Shown one piece after another: positions 1 to 8,724 of a stretch of DNA of 18,048 bases (position 1 is its first letter; the number at the start of each line of letters is the position of its first letter). The DNA is taken from assembly GCA_026419315.1 (NCBI GenBank), contig JANZZQ010000009.1, positions 1 to 18,048 on the forward strand, written 5' to 3'. Below the pieces are notes generated by a model that saw only the letters and a program-made list of their open reading frames with translations, searched no databases and had not been told where the DNA came from. The DNA is from Armatimonadota bacterium. GTDB lineage: Bacteria; Armatimonadota; Fervidibacteria; Fervidibacterales; Fervidibacteraceae. Made by a program: the position numbers and the translations under genes.

Positions 1-817
1 CCACAAAGTCACCGTTGGGGTAAGCAAAGTAGCAACATGGACGCCCCAATCGCTCCTCAATCTCCTTCTTTGAAAGAGTCAATTCACTGCGGCGAACAAA
101 CTCAGGCTGATTAGAGTGGTGGATCTCGTGATCAACTCCGTGACTTCCAATCTCCACCCCTGCACTTGCTAATTGCTGAACCTCTTCCCATGTCAGCATC
201 TGGAAAGACGAAAACTGCTCCAACAACCTCTGTGTTTCCCCATCTGAAAATTGCTGACGAATTTCCTCCATGACCTTTTGCTTCTGAGGTGCTGGTAGTT
301 TCTTCATAGAATAACGGATTTCTTGAAAAGCGGTTTCTCGCTCCTCTCTCGTTTCCAGAGACCACACTCTTCCCAGCACCTCCACTCGCCGTGCATTGCC
401 ATAAAGTAACAAAAGCGCGAGTTCTTCTGTCCAGAGGGTTTTCCCTTGTCCTATTGCACCAGTGGAAATGAACAATGTCCAGGGAATACGCCATTTGTGT
501 AGGATTTCCGCAGCAATAAGGTTGTTTGCATACCCGTCGTCAAATGTAATGACAACCGCCGGCTCTTTTTTATTAAGGCGGATTATCAATTCATCCACCA
601 GCTCTGTCATACTCAATATCCTGACCCTAAAGGAGCGTAGGAAACGAAGATGATCCTGAAAATCTGAAATGAGATGGAAGTTGCGCTCTAAACGGAAATC
701 TTTTTTCCGCTCTACAACCCCGTGATAACAAAGAACTCTTATCCCTTTTCTACGCAATAAGTGATGCTTCAAGCCAGAAAAATAACCTCGTGCTACTTGC
801 ATCCACCAAAATTTCAT
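1..817 (-). CDS. Polysaccharide deacetylase, NodB-type (3' end cut by window edge)
   Basis: The 272 visible codons encode a carbohydrate esterase family 4 protein that probably removes acetyl groups from a surface polysaccharide. The NodB metal site is readable: TFDDGY at residues 91-96 (catalytic-base and metal Asp), S-H-G-V-D-H at 225-230 giving the H-x3-H metal ligands, and FAYPNGDF at 264-271, the usual RxxFAYPxG segment. The sequence runs off the left edge with no stop, so the C-terminus is missing. The start is the first ATG after an in-frame TAA; no strong ribosome binding site is visible. It is the last visible gene of the glycan cluster, 69 bases after the asparagine synthetase homologue. 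There is no obvious signal peptide, so it may act in the cytoplasm or be membrane-associated. The family is clear; the substrate is not. Confidence 0.88.
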   Translation of the reverse strand, partial: MKFWWMQVARGYFSGLKHHLLRRKGIRVLCYHGVVERKKDFRLERNFHLISDFQDHLRFLRSFRVRILSMTELVDELIIRLNKKEPAVVITFDDGYANNLIAAEILHKWRIPWTLFISTGAIGQGKTLWTEELALLLLYGNARRVEVLGRVWSLETREERETAFQEIRYSMKKLPAPQKQKVMEEIRQQFSDGETQRLLEQFSSFQMLTWEEVQQLASAGVEIGSHGVDHEIHHSNQPEFVRRSELTLSKKEIEERLGRPCCYFAYPNGDFV

Positions 818-886
818 TTGTTATTTCATCAATTTCATCGGGTTTCTTGTCTTGGTGACCTAAATTCTTTTCTCTCTTTTTGCGCC

Positions 887-2764
887 TTATACTTTGCTTT
901 TTGACTTATGATTACGGAAATGATGTTCCTCCCAGAGTGTAAGACTCAAGAGCAGCCATAATCCCCAGGCATAATCACTCTGACCGGAAAGGTGCTGGTG
1001 AAACATTTCCAGGAGATTTTTCCGATTCAAAGTGAGCCCTAAAATTTCCTTTTGCCCCAATACAGCATCTTCAAACACTGGTCGTAAGGGACCTCTCAAC
1101 CATTCATTCATTGGCACAGTAAAACCCCGTTTACTCTGACTCTGATAACGCACGTGACGAGCCAACGCATAGCGGAGAGGTATCTTCCCGACCTTGCGTT
1201 TTATGTCCAAACACGAACGCCAATCCAATTTCGTAGCCAACTCTACTACCTCTCTGTCCAATAGTGGCACCCTTACTTCCAGGGAGCAATACATGCTGGC
1301 GCGGTCTACTTTGAGCAGCACCATTGTAAGATGTCCGACAAATTCGTTCCATCGTAACCACTGAGCAGTACGATCTACCTCCCAACCATCGTAGTTGAAC
1401 AGTTCGCAGTCCTCAGGCCATTCGGGAGCGTCGTGAAAGATCCTTCTTAGCCAACCTTCTGAAATTCTGGAATGCTTAGCACGATACCATTCCCCGATGC
1501 TTGGGTAGCGAAGGTTAGGGTGACCTTTTCCCAGCTTGAAAAATTTCTTTAAACCCCACCTTACGCTGCGCCACCAATAAGGTTGACGAAAGTCCTGGGC
1601 CTTCTCGATAACCGAACTGAAGCGCCCTACATAGCCCCAGAAAAGTTCGTCACCACCGTCACCGGAAAGCATTACCTTCAAGCCGTGCTGTCTTGCCAAC
1701 CGTGAGACAATCATTGTTGGAAAGATGGAATAGTCTGCGAAGGGTTCGCCACACGCTTTCACAACCTCGTCTAGCATCTCCAATGCATCATCTGGTTGCA
1801 CATGTTCAACTATATGTTCCAACCCGATTTCCTGGGCGTATTTGATGGCATCCTGAGATTCATCAAGACAATCACCGTTGGTGCCGATGGTAAAAGCTTT
1901 GACCTCATCTTGGCACACTTCTCTGATCTTCGCCGCCACCAAGGGGGAGTCAACACCTCCAGATAGGAAAGTGCCTACTGGCACGTCACTAACCAAATGC
2001 CTCTTTACCGCTTCGGTAACGGCACTGTCTACAGCCTCATAGGCATCTTCTCCAAAAAGCTCCGGCTCCCGATAAACCGGAAACTCAAAGAAACGTCCAC
2101 GCTTTATGGTGCCATCTGATTTCACCTCCAGCCACGTTCCTGGTTCCAGCATATATGTGTTTGCCAGCAGAGCGTATGGAGCAGGAATATAGCCTAATCG
2201 CAAGTAAAGGGATAAAGCCTGAGTCGAGATCTGTAAATCTTGACTCCAAGGATGAGCAAGGATCTGGTCATATTGAGAAGCGAACACTAACCCTTGAGGA
2301 ACAAGTAGGTAATACAGCGGTTTAATTCCCGCATGGTCACGAGCAAGAAGAAGGCGCTTTTCCACACTATCATAAAACCCTAAAGCAAACATTCCGTTGA
2401 AACGTTCCAAAGCTTTTATCCCCCAATGGACTAATGAGTAAAGCACAACTTCCGCGTCTCCAGTCGAACGAAATCGGACACCCTTGCTTTCTAATTCCCT
2501 TCTTAGCTCTCGGAAATTGTAGACTTCCCCATTGTAGACGAGCACATAACGCCCATCCCCCGTAACCATAGGTTGACGGCCGTTAGGAGAGAGATCCAAG
2601 ATTGCCAACCTCCGAAAGCCTAAAGCACACCATTTCCCATCGCTCCAAAAGCCTTTGTCATCAGGCCCCCGACGACTCATAAGTTCGGAGAGCCTTTCGA
2701 TAAGGTGCGTATCAAAATCATCTACTCTCGAATTGATGCACAGGAAACCTACTATTCCACACAT
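887..2764 (-). CDS. asnB: Glutamine-hydrolysing asparagine synthetase (AsnB family)
   Basis: The 625-residue protein has the full AsnB layout. An N-terminal class II glutaminase domain starts MCGIVGF, with Cys2 as nucleophile exposed after Met removal, followed by RRGPDD (31-36), YNGEVYN (77-83) and the TGDAEV segment (101-106). The synthetase domain carries the ATP pyrophosphatase loop SGGVDS (268-273) and SGDGGDE (367-373). The reaction is ATP-dependent amide transfer from glutamine to aspartate. In polysaccharide clusters such homologues often amidate a glycan carboxylate or aminate a precursor instead, and the neighbours suggest that here. It follows the GT4 gene by 32 bases, with an AGGGAT ribosome binding site 8 bases before the ATG. 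Family assignment is secure; the choice between free asparagine and a glycan substrate is inference. Confidence 0.93.
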   Translation of the reverse strand: MCGIVGFLCINSRVDDFDTHLIERLSELMSRRGPDDKGFWSDGKWCALGFRRLAILDLSPNGRQPMVTGDGRYVLVYNGEVYNFRELRRELESKGVRFRSTGDAEVVLYSLVHWGIKALERFNGMFALGFYDSVEKRLLLARDHAGIKPLYYLLVPQGLVFASQYDQILAHPWSQDLQISTQALSLYLRLGYIPAPYALLANTYMLEPGTWLEVKSDGTIKRGRFFEFPVYREPELFGEDAYEAVDSAVTEAVKRHLVSDVPVGTFLSGGVDSPLVAAKIREVCQDEVKAFTIGTNGDCLDESQDAIKYAQEIGLEHIVEHVQPDDALEMLDEVVKACGEPFADYSIFPTMIVSRLARQHGLKVMLSGDGGDELFWGYVGRFSSVIEKAQDFRQPYWWRSVRWGLKKFFKLGKGHPNLRYPSIGEWYRAKHSRISEGWLRRIFHDAPEWPEDCELFNYDGWEVDRTAQWLRWNEFVGHLTMVLLKVDRASMYCSLEVRVPLLDREVVELATKLDWRSCLDIKRKVGKIPLRYALARHVRYQSQSKRGFTVPMNEWLRGPLRPVFEDAVLGQKEILGLTLNRKNLLEMFHQHLSGQSDYAWGLWLLLSLTLWEEHHFRNHKSKSKV

Positions 2765-2796
2765 TCTGGGTTATCCCTGTAGTGCGTTCCAATGCC

Positions 2797-3981
2797 CTAT
2801 AGTTGCAATAACTCTTGATACAACTCATTATACTGTGCAGCAATTTTGTCCATGGAAAATCTTTCCGCAACTTTTCTTGCTCGCCGGCTATACTCAAGGC
2901 GTGTTTTTTCATCCAACATCTTCTCCATTGCTTCAACCAATCCCTCATGTGAACCCGGTTCCACTAACACCCCTGAATCGTTTGTCAGCACTTCAGGAAT
3001 ACCTCCTACCCTTGTGGCAATACAAGCAATTCTACTTGCACACGCTTCTAAAAGAACCATGGGTAGTCCCTCTGAAGCTGAGGAAATGACAGCAACATCA
3101 ACCTCGCGCCAAAATTGAACCATGTCTGACTGATAGCCGATTAGGTGGACACGCCCCTGTAAACCAAACTTGTTGACTTGTTCTTCCAACGCTTGACGCA
3201 TCGAACCATCACCTGCTATCACTATGTGGACATTTGGGTGCCTTTTGATAACCTCTGCGCCGGCTTCCAGTAGCAGATCAAACCTCTTAACAGGGACAAG
3301 CCGCCCTGCAGAACCGAAAACGATAGCATCATCAGGAACCCCCCATTTTCTTCGCAAAACTTTAACCCGATCATTACCATACGTGAACTCAAATTGAGAA
3401 AGGTCAATCCCGTTGTAAATCACCCTCGCCTTCCTCTCCGGCATTTTCCTTTCACCTAAAACATCTTCCAAGGCAGCACAGGAAACAGCGGTTATAACTG
3501 CTCTCTCACTTCGTTCAATGAGATCAAAGGCAACCAACCATCCCGGTTCTTCCTCGCCACAGGAACGAAATAGTCCGTGAATAGTCCAAATGAATGGTAA
3601 CTTCGCCCTGCAAATCACTGCTTTAGCCTGAATGCCGATGCGTTCAGTCAAATGTGTGTGAACAAGGTCTGCCTTTAAACGCCTTAGTAAGGATGGAAAT
3701 CGCCAGTGGAAAGTAAAGACAAGATGATTACGTAACCAACGATTAATACGGTATGAAGGAATGGGAGTAGATGTTGGCCAGCGAATAGGGCAAAAGTGGA
3801 TAGTGATTCCTGCTTTTTGGAACTTTTCACGAAATTGTCCTTGATCAGAGAGAATGCACACCACACTATGTTGAAAATGCTGTAACAAAGGATGAGTCAC
3901 CAAGTTGAACACCAACCGCTGAGCTCCACCGGCTACCAAAGAACCTAAGATGTGGACAATATGTGGTCTTTTTGATGACAT
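2797..3981 (-). CDS. Glycosyltransferase family 4 (GT-B fold)
   Basis: A 394-residue retaining glycosyltransferase with the two Rossmann halves of GT-B enzymes. The N-terminal acceptor half has the glycine-rich GGAQR at 18-22 and VHTHL near 108. The C-terminal donor half starts near RVIYNGIDLSQF (186-197), continues through FGSAGRLVPVKRFD (222-235) and IAGDGS (255-260), and carries the family's E-x7-E motif with Glu304 and Glu312 in EGLPMVLLE. It should transfer a sugar from an NDP-sugar to a lipid-linked glycan on the cytoplasmic side of the membrane. Its ATG overlaps the stop of the upstream GT2 gene as TAATG, so the two are probably translationally coupled. Donor and acceptor cannot be read from the sequence. 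Confidence 0.93.
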   Translation of the reverse strand: MSSKRPHIVHILGSLVAGGAQRLVFNLVTHPLLQHFQHSVVCILSDQGQFREKFQKAGITIHFCPIRWPTSTPIPSYRINRWLRNHLVFTFHWRFPSLLRRLKADLVHTHLTERIGIQAKAVICRAKLPFIWTIHGLFRSCGEEEPGWLVAFDLIERSERAVITAVSCAALEDVLGERKMPERKARVIYNGIDLSQFEFTYGNDRVKVLRRKWGVPDDAIVFGSAGRLVPVKRFDLLLEAGAEVIKRHPNVHIVIAGDGSMRQALEEQVNKFGLQGRVHLIGYQSDMVQFWREVDVAVISSASEGLPMVLLEACASRIACIATRVGGIPEVLTNDSGVLVEPGSHEGLVEAMEKMLDEKTRLEYSRRARKVAERFSMDKIAAQYNELYQELLQL

Positions 3982-4826
3982 TACTTTATCATCACCTTCA
4001 GCACAGAAAGTATAATTCGCGGATCATAGAGTGTTGCTACCGCAAGGCATTTGCACATGGCTATCAGGTCGCGCCTGTATCGGGCTCTTCTTGCCAGGTT
4101 GAAGTATATCTGCGCTTTAGTGAAGTTATCCAACCAGCGAATCTTCCACACATTTCTCGCCAACGCTCGGTCCGACACTTTCCCTCTGTCTCTCCTATTA
4201 GCAGAAAGTGACTCTCCATGGCGTCGGTAACAATAAACGTCCACATTCAAAGGGTGAAACTTAAAACCTGCTGCCGCTGCTCGTAACCAAAAATCGTAAT
4301 CCTCTGAAAGGAAAAGTTCCTCCGAATAAGGTCCAACTTTTTCTTGCACCTGACGGCGATATAGAAAAGAGGGGCCAATGCAGTTTCTACGCACTATCTC
4401 CGTGAAAGGTTTTGCCTCACGGTAATCTATCACGTTCCCACCCTCATCAATCACGCTATAATCAGTGTATACGATACCCACATCAGGATGAGCCTCCAAA
4501 AAACTCACCATAATGGCTAAAGCGTTAGGACGATAACAGTTATCGTTTGAAGTCCACGTCAAGAACTCTCCTTTTGCTTGAGCAAAGCCTGTGTTCAGAG
4601 CTGCTGGTAACTTTCGGTTAATGGGATGTCGTATGGAGCGGATTCTTGAATCAATTGCGACATAGCGAGATATTATGTTTGGAGTGTCATCGTTAGAACC
4701 ATCGTCTACGATGATTAATTCCCAATTTGAGTAAGTTTGATTTAAGATGCTTTGAATTGCTTGGTCTAAGTAACGGGAACCATTATAAGTGGGCAGCACA
4801 ATGGAAACTAACGGGCTATTTGTCAT
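3981..4826 (-). CDS. Glycosyltransferase family 2 (GT-A fold)
   Basis: A 281-residue GT2 enzyme. The N-terminus has VSIVLPTYNG (7-16), then IIVDDGSNDDT (38-48) with the nucleotide-binding Asp pair. The position of the usual D-x-D metal motif reads TWTSNDN (90-96), a variant in which only the last acidic residue is kept. SEDYDFW (174-180) supplies the ED catalytic-base motif. There is no transmembrane segment, so it is a soluble or peripheral enzyme adding one sugar to a lipid-linked intermediate. A GAGGTGA ribosome binding site lies about 9 bases before the ATG. It is coupled to the next GT4 gene by a one-base TAATG overlap. It follows a 323-base gap and may start its own transcript or continue that of wzt. 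Confidence 0.93.
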   Translation of the reverse strand: MTNSPLVSIVLPTYNGSRYLDQAIQSILNQTYSNWELIIVDDGSNDDTPNIISRYVAIDSRIRSIRHPINRKLPAALNTGFAQAKGEFLTWTSNDNCYRPNALAIMVSFLEAHPDVGIVYTDYSVIDEGGNVIDYREAKPFTEIVRRNCIGPSFLYRRQVQEKVGPYSEELFLSEDYDFWLRAAAAGFKFHPLNVDVYCYRRHGESLSANRRDRGKVSDRALARNVWKIRWLDNFTKAQIYFNLARRARYRRDLIAMCKCLAVATLYDPRIILSVLKVMIK

Positions 4827-5149
4827 GTCTGTGATTCACCTCACTTTCAGTCTGAGACTGACCGGTAGGTAGCCTTGATGGCAACCCCGCAATTCTTTGA
4901 GGGAAAGGGTGTCTGTCCAAGTAGACAGAGTCTTACAGAGCGCATAGTCAATGGGCAAGAGATTGAAAGCATGAAGTTGCCCCTACCAAGTATCCTGATT
5001 TTCCCCTCGGTCGGCAGTCCTTTGTAAACTGAGCGGCAGTTTCCATTACGAAACATTGCCTACATAATCACATTTGTGGAATGACTTATTACTTGAACGC
5101 ATTGCATCTAATCTACTTACTTTTCACCCTATGCAAATGCGAGTCTTAT
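4827..5149. other. 323-base intergenic gap in the glycan cluster, possible gene remnant
   Basis: Between the Wzt gene and the GT2 gene lie 323 bases without a convincing gene. On the minus strand one frame is open for 69 codons (5056-4847), and an overlapping frame, without a usual start codon, is open for about 48 codons and ends in the Shine-Dalgarno region of the GT2 gene. Neither is recognisable, and neither has a good ribosome binding site. A small hairpin with arms TCTGTC/GACAGA lies near 4915-4935 but has no T-run. The stretch looks AT-richer than its surroundings towards 5050-5150. It could be the decayed remains of a small gene, or simply a leader region with a promoter I could not identify. 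Confidence 0.4.
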
Positions 5150-6472
5150 TTAACTCATCACGTTTAACCCATTCACCTCAATCGTTGAAAGTGAGCCTAC
5201 ATACTCGGCTTCGTCCCAATTCAGATAAGGTCGGACAACACCAGGCCACTTCCCTTTGTAAAGACCTCGAACTGACAGTGGATGATCACTATCAACAGCT
5301 TCAAAGCAAAGTGCATTTGGAACAACGGCGCTTTTGATGTCAGGCTCATAGAAAACCAACTGAACCAAAACCCTAAATCGCCCTTCTGCCAGAAACGGTC
5401 CGGGAATGTGAACGCGTTTGCGGTATACTCCTGGGAGTAGATGGTTAGGACGCCAGTCACAGGATGAAAACAGGCAAACTCCTTGGGCGTCATACAAGTT
5501 CACGCCCGTAATCAGATTGCTCACTGGTCGTAAAACTCCGAACTCTATCTCTATCTGGAGAGGCTGGTTAATGTCCACGACCGAGGAAATCTTCCCATTT
5601 TGCAAAATCCGAGCGCCCAGCAATCTAACACGGTCGTCCCCGGGAGCATCTCCAGGGTAACTCCATTTGCGTTCCGGTATTTGGGTATTGACCGTTGACA
5701 AATAAGCCTCCACCACTTCTTGAGATTCGCCTTTTTTCACAATGTGACCTTCATCAAGCCACACACTATAATGGCAAAGCTGAGTGACCGCTGCCATGTT
5801 GTGGCTCACAAATAGCACTGTCCGACCTTCTTTTGCAACATCTTCCATCTTACCTAAACACTTTTTCTGGAATGCTGCGTCACCTACTGCCAGGACTTCG
5901 TCCACCAGCAAAATCTCCGGGTCAAGGTGGGCAGCGACAGCGAAAGCGAGGCGGACATACATGCCGCTGGAATAATACTTGACAGGTGTGTCAATGAACT
6001 TTTCAAGCTCAGCAAAGGCTACGATCTCATCAAACTTCTTGTCAATCTCCCGCTTCCTCATTCCCAAAACTGCGCCGCTCATGTATATGTTCTCCCGACC
6101 TGTAAGTTCAGGATGGAAACCTGTCCCGACTTCAAGCAAACTTCCAACCCTACCGCGAACTTCGGCGTAACCTTCTGTCGGCTCGGTGATGCGGGCGAGG
6201 ATTTTGAGAAGCGTTGACTTGCCAGCTCCGTTTCGACCAATGATACCAACGACCTCGCCTTGCCTGACTTCAAAGGAAACATCTTTTAGCGCCCAGATGT
6301 AGCTGTTGTGGGATTGGGGATTGGGGAATGGGGATTGGTCGTTGCGACGGAACAGACGGAATGGGGCTGTAAAGTAGCGCGCAATGGTGTCGCGTAGGGT
6401 TAAGTATCTCTCCCTTTGACCAATCCGATATCTTTTGCCTAATTTCTCCACCCGAATGGCGATATCACTCAT
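5150..6472 (-). CDS. wzt: Wzt-type ABC transporter ATPase with C-terminal extension (polysaccharide export)
   Basis: A 440-residue ATPase of the polysaccharide/teichoic-acid export type. The nucleotide-binding domain has Walker A GRNGAGKST (79-87), signature YSSGM (167-171), Walker B ILLVDE (187-192) and the H-loop His224. The N-terminal extension (LGKRYRIGQRERYLTLRD) is typical of Wzt/TagH proteins. From about residue 265 a second domain follows that matches the Wzt C-terminal carbohydrate-recognition domain in position and length. Residues 41-57 form a Pro/Ser/Asn-rich linker encoded by a G-rich heptad repeat. The ATG follows AAGGTG by 7 bases. Wzt normally works with the permease Wzm, usually encoded next to it; no such gene is present here, so the partner is elsewhere. 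It lies 79 bases after the wzc stop. Confidence 0.9.
   Translation of the reverse strand: MSDIAIRVEKLGKRYRIGQRERYLTLRDTIARYFTAPFRLFRRNDQSPFPNPQSHNSYIWALKDVSFEVRQGEVVGIIGRNGAGKSTLLKILARITEPTEGYAEVRGRVGSLLEVGTGFHPELTGRENIYMSGAVLGMRKREIDKKFDEIVAFAELEKFIDTPVKYYSSGMYVRLAFAVAAHLDPEILLVDEVLAVGDAAFQKKCLGKMEDVAKEGRTVLFVSHNMAAVTQLCHYSVWLDEGHIVKKGESQEVVEAYLSTVNTQIPERKWSYPGDAPGDDRVRLLGARILQNGKISSVVDINQPLQIEIEFGVLRPVSNLITGVNLYDAQGVCLFSSCDWRPNHLLPGVYRKRVHIPGPFLAEGRFRVLVQLVFYEPDIKSAVVPNALCFEAVDSDHPLSVRGLYKGKWPGVVRPYLNWDEAEYVGSLSTIEVNGLNVMS
6310..6338 (+). repeat. GGGGATT-like heptad repeat, G-quadruplex motif, inside wzt
   Basis: On the plus strand four G-runs (6310-6312, 6316-6319, 6323-6326, 6330-6333) are separated by exactly three bases (ATT, ATT, AAT), followed by ATTGG. 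This satisfies the usual G3+N1-7 quadruplex pattern and has a 7-base period. It lies on the template strand of wzt, so the mRNA is C-rich. It encodes part of the low-complexity linker around residues 46-55 of the ATPase. Confidence 0.75.
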
Positions 6473-6551
6473 CGCTCTTCACCTTGGATTCCTTTCTGCC
6501 AGGGGAAACCGTCCTCCAAGTTACTTTCAGGGTTGAGAGGCACTTATTGCT

Positions 6552-8699
6552 CTAAACCTCGTCGGTTTCACCGTAATCGTAGTAGTAGTAACCTCGCCAG
6601 TTTTTGGGCGTGACCTTATTGATGACGCTCCCGATCAAATACCCTCCCGCCAAGTCCAACTGCTCTTTAGCTTTCAACACGACACCTCTCGGTAGTTGCC
6701 CTGCAGCAATGACGAATAAAACCCCATCAACCAAGGGGATGATTAAACTGGCATCAGCGACGGAGGAAAGCGGTGGAGCATCTATTATGACGATGTCCGA
6801 CATCTCGCGAAGGTTTTGGAGCAAGCTTCTCATCTTCGGGCTGTTCAACAGCATATATGGGTTTTGGGGGGCTTTGCCTGATGGCAAAATCCAAAGGTTA
6901 TCAATAGGTCCAGGCTGTAACGCCTCCCCAACTGACAATTCGTCCCTTAGAACCTCCGCTAATCCACCAGAGTTGGTATTCAGGTTGAAATAATGATGGA
7001 CGTTAGGGTGGCGGAGGTCAGCATCTACAAGGATTACACGATGCCCCGTCTGAGCAAAGGTAAAAGCGAGGCTGGAAGCGATGAAGGTTTTCCCTTCCTT
7101 ACCGGTTGCACTGGTCACTAACAAACACTTGAAAGGTTTCTTCCTCGCCAAGAACCTCAAATTGGCGTGGAGGGAACGGATCGCTTCTGCTATCCTGCGT
7201 CGTGAATTCATCAACCTCAAGAACCTTTCCTGTGTTAAATCCTCACGAGTTTTAGGAATGCTTGCCAATACAGGTGCACCGAGGAGGATTTGAGCTTCTT
7301 CAGGTGTTTCCACCAATGCCTTTGCCATCCCAACCACCAAAGCCAATCCAACCCCCGACATTAAGCCAATCATCAGCGCAATGAGCAGCACACGAGGGAT
7401 GCTCGGGGAAACAGGATAGCGAGGCGTGGTCGCTATATCGGCAATGACTGCATTACCTAACCTCGCAGCTTCCCGGATTTGAGCGTCCTGTAACCGAGAA
7501 AGCAAGTTAATGTATGCTTGCTCTAAGACCTGTAACCTTCTGTTCAACTCCCCAACTTTCCTTCGGTCCTCGGGGAAACGCTCCATTTGCTTGCGGGTCT
7601 GTTGCAGAAGGGACAACAAGGCTTGACGGCGAGCTTCGGCGGAAATTCTCCGGACTTCCATGTCAAGCAACTGCTGACGCAACGTTGCGTAAAGCGGATT
7701 TGGAACTGCTTCAGACACTTTAACCTTTCGGTTAACTTGTTGAGATACTTGCGCCCTAAGCATCGCTATTCGCTCATCTAATTTCTTAATTGCTGGGTGA
7801 TTTGGCAGATAACGGGTGGATAGGGTTGCTCGTTCCACTTCCGCTGAGGCGATTTGCCTTTGCAGTTCGGTCACAACGGGGTCTTCTTTAAGCACCTCAA
7901 CAGACACAACAGGACCTTCACGAGCAAGGCTTTTTTGCAAACGAGCAATAGCGTGATTAACAGACTGCAATTCCGCTTCCACCGTTAACAGTTCCAGCGT
8001 GTAATTGCGGGCAGATTCTATCAAAGCCTTCGTTTCCTCGCTGATGTCTATTGAACCTAATTGTCGGTAAACTTGAGCAATGCTTCGATCTAACCTCTGG
8101 AGTTCCGCCTCCATCTGTTTGAGTTGACTCTCAATGAATTGGCGCTCGTTGGAAGCTTCTGCCCTCGCTTCTTGGTTTAGCCTTCGGACAAACGCTTCCG
8201 CCATTCCGTTAGCCAGTGCCGCTGCTACTTCTGGAAGGTGGTGTCGAACGCTGATACGAACCAAATCGGGCTCAATCCCCGAAGCAGAAACGTATTGAAG
8301 CACTTCCTGCGGGCTCAGTATCTTCAAGTATTCGCGGACTTCCCTTCGAACTCGCACCGGCGACCTCTCATCTTGCAGCAACCGGAGCGCTTCTTGGGCG
8401 GTCAAGTAGGTCATCACAAGTTGGGTCGCTGTCTTCAAATCCATTGTCTCATTCTGTTGCGCCAGCTGATTCGGCTGAGGTGAAATCATGATTGGCGCTG
8501 GCTTCCTCAGCCGAACGAGACTGTTAGCCTGGTAAAGGCGAGGGGTCAAGAAAATGTAACTTCCAGCTGCAACCATCACCAGCAGGACAACGAAAATGAT
8601 TAAAGGCAATCGGCGCGATATCATCCAAAAATAAAGCAACCACTCACTTTCCTGAGCCTCAACGCGGGGAACTTCCCGGTAAGCAGTTTCTTGCTGCAT
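6552..8699 (-). CDS. wzc: Wzc-type polysaccharide co-polymerase / bacterial tyrosine kinase
   Basis: A 715-residue fusion of a Wzz chain-length domain and a BY-kinase ATPase. TM1 is at about 31-51 (LPLIIFVVLLVMVAAGSYIF). A long, largely coiled-coil periplasmic part follows, then TM2 at about 436-458 and the cytoplasmic kinase. The kinase has Walker A SATGKEGKT (530-538), Walker A' VILVDADLR (555-563) and Walker B IVIIDAPP (636-643). The C-terminus carries a tyrosine cluster YYYYDY (704-709), the normal autophosphorylation tail. Cycles of phosphorylation control polymer length and export in the Wzx/Wzy pathway. The Walker A has Lys where many relatives have Gly or Pro before EGKT. The ATG follows GGGAGAG by 7 bases. 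It is the first gene of the glycan cluster, behind a good promoter at 8725-8753. Confidence 0.95.
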   Translation of the reverse strand: MQQETAYREVPRVEAQESEWLLYFWMISRRLPLIIFVVLLVMVAAGSYIFLTPRLYQANSLVRLRKPAPIMISPQPNQLAQQNETMDLKTATQLVMTYLTAQEALRLLQDERSPVRVRREVREYLKILSPQEVLQYVSASGIEPDLVRISVRHHLPEVAAALANGMAEAFVRRLNQEARAEASNERQFIESQLKQMEAELQRLDRSIAQVYRQLGSIDISEETKALIESARNYTLELLTVEAELQSVNHAIARLQKSLAREGPVVSVEVLKEDPVVTELQRQIASAEVERATLSTRYLPNHPAIKKLDERIAMLRAQVSQQVNRKVKVSEAVPNPLYATLRQQLLDMEVRRISAEARRQALLSLLQQTRKQMERFPEDRRKVGELNRRLQVLEQAYINLLSRLQDAQIREAARLGNAVIADIATTPRYPVSPSIPRVLLIALMIGLMSGVGLALVVGMAKALVETPEEAQILLGAPVLASIPKTREDLTQERFLRLMNSRRRIAEAIRSLHANLRFLARKKPFKCLLVTSATGKEGKTFIASSLAFTFAQTGHRVILVDADLRHPNVHHYFNLNTNSGGLAEVLRDELSVGEALQPGPIDNLWILPSGKAPQNPYMLLNSPKMRSLLQNLREMSDIVIIDAPPLSSVADASLIIPLVDGVLFVIAAGQLPRGVVLKAKEQLDLAGGYLIGSVINKVTPKNWRGYYYYDYGETDEV

Positions 8700-8706
8700 C
8701 TTTAAT

Positions 8707-8713
8707 CTCTCCC
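8707..8713 (-). promoter_or_regulatory. Ribosome binding site of wzc
   Basis: On the minus strand GGGAGAG ends 7 bases before the ATG at 8699. This supports that start for the kinase. Confidence 0.75.
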
Positions 8714-8724
8714 TTGCAGGAGGT

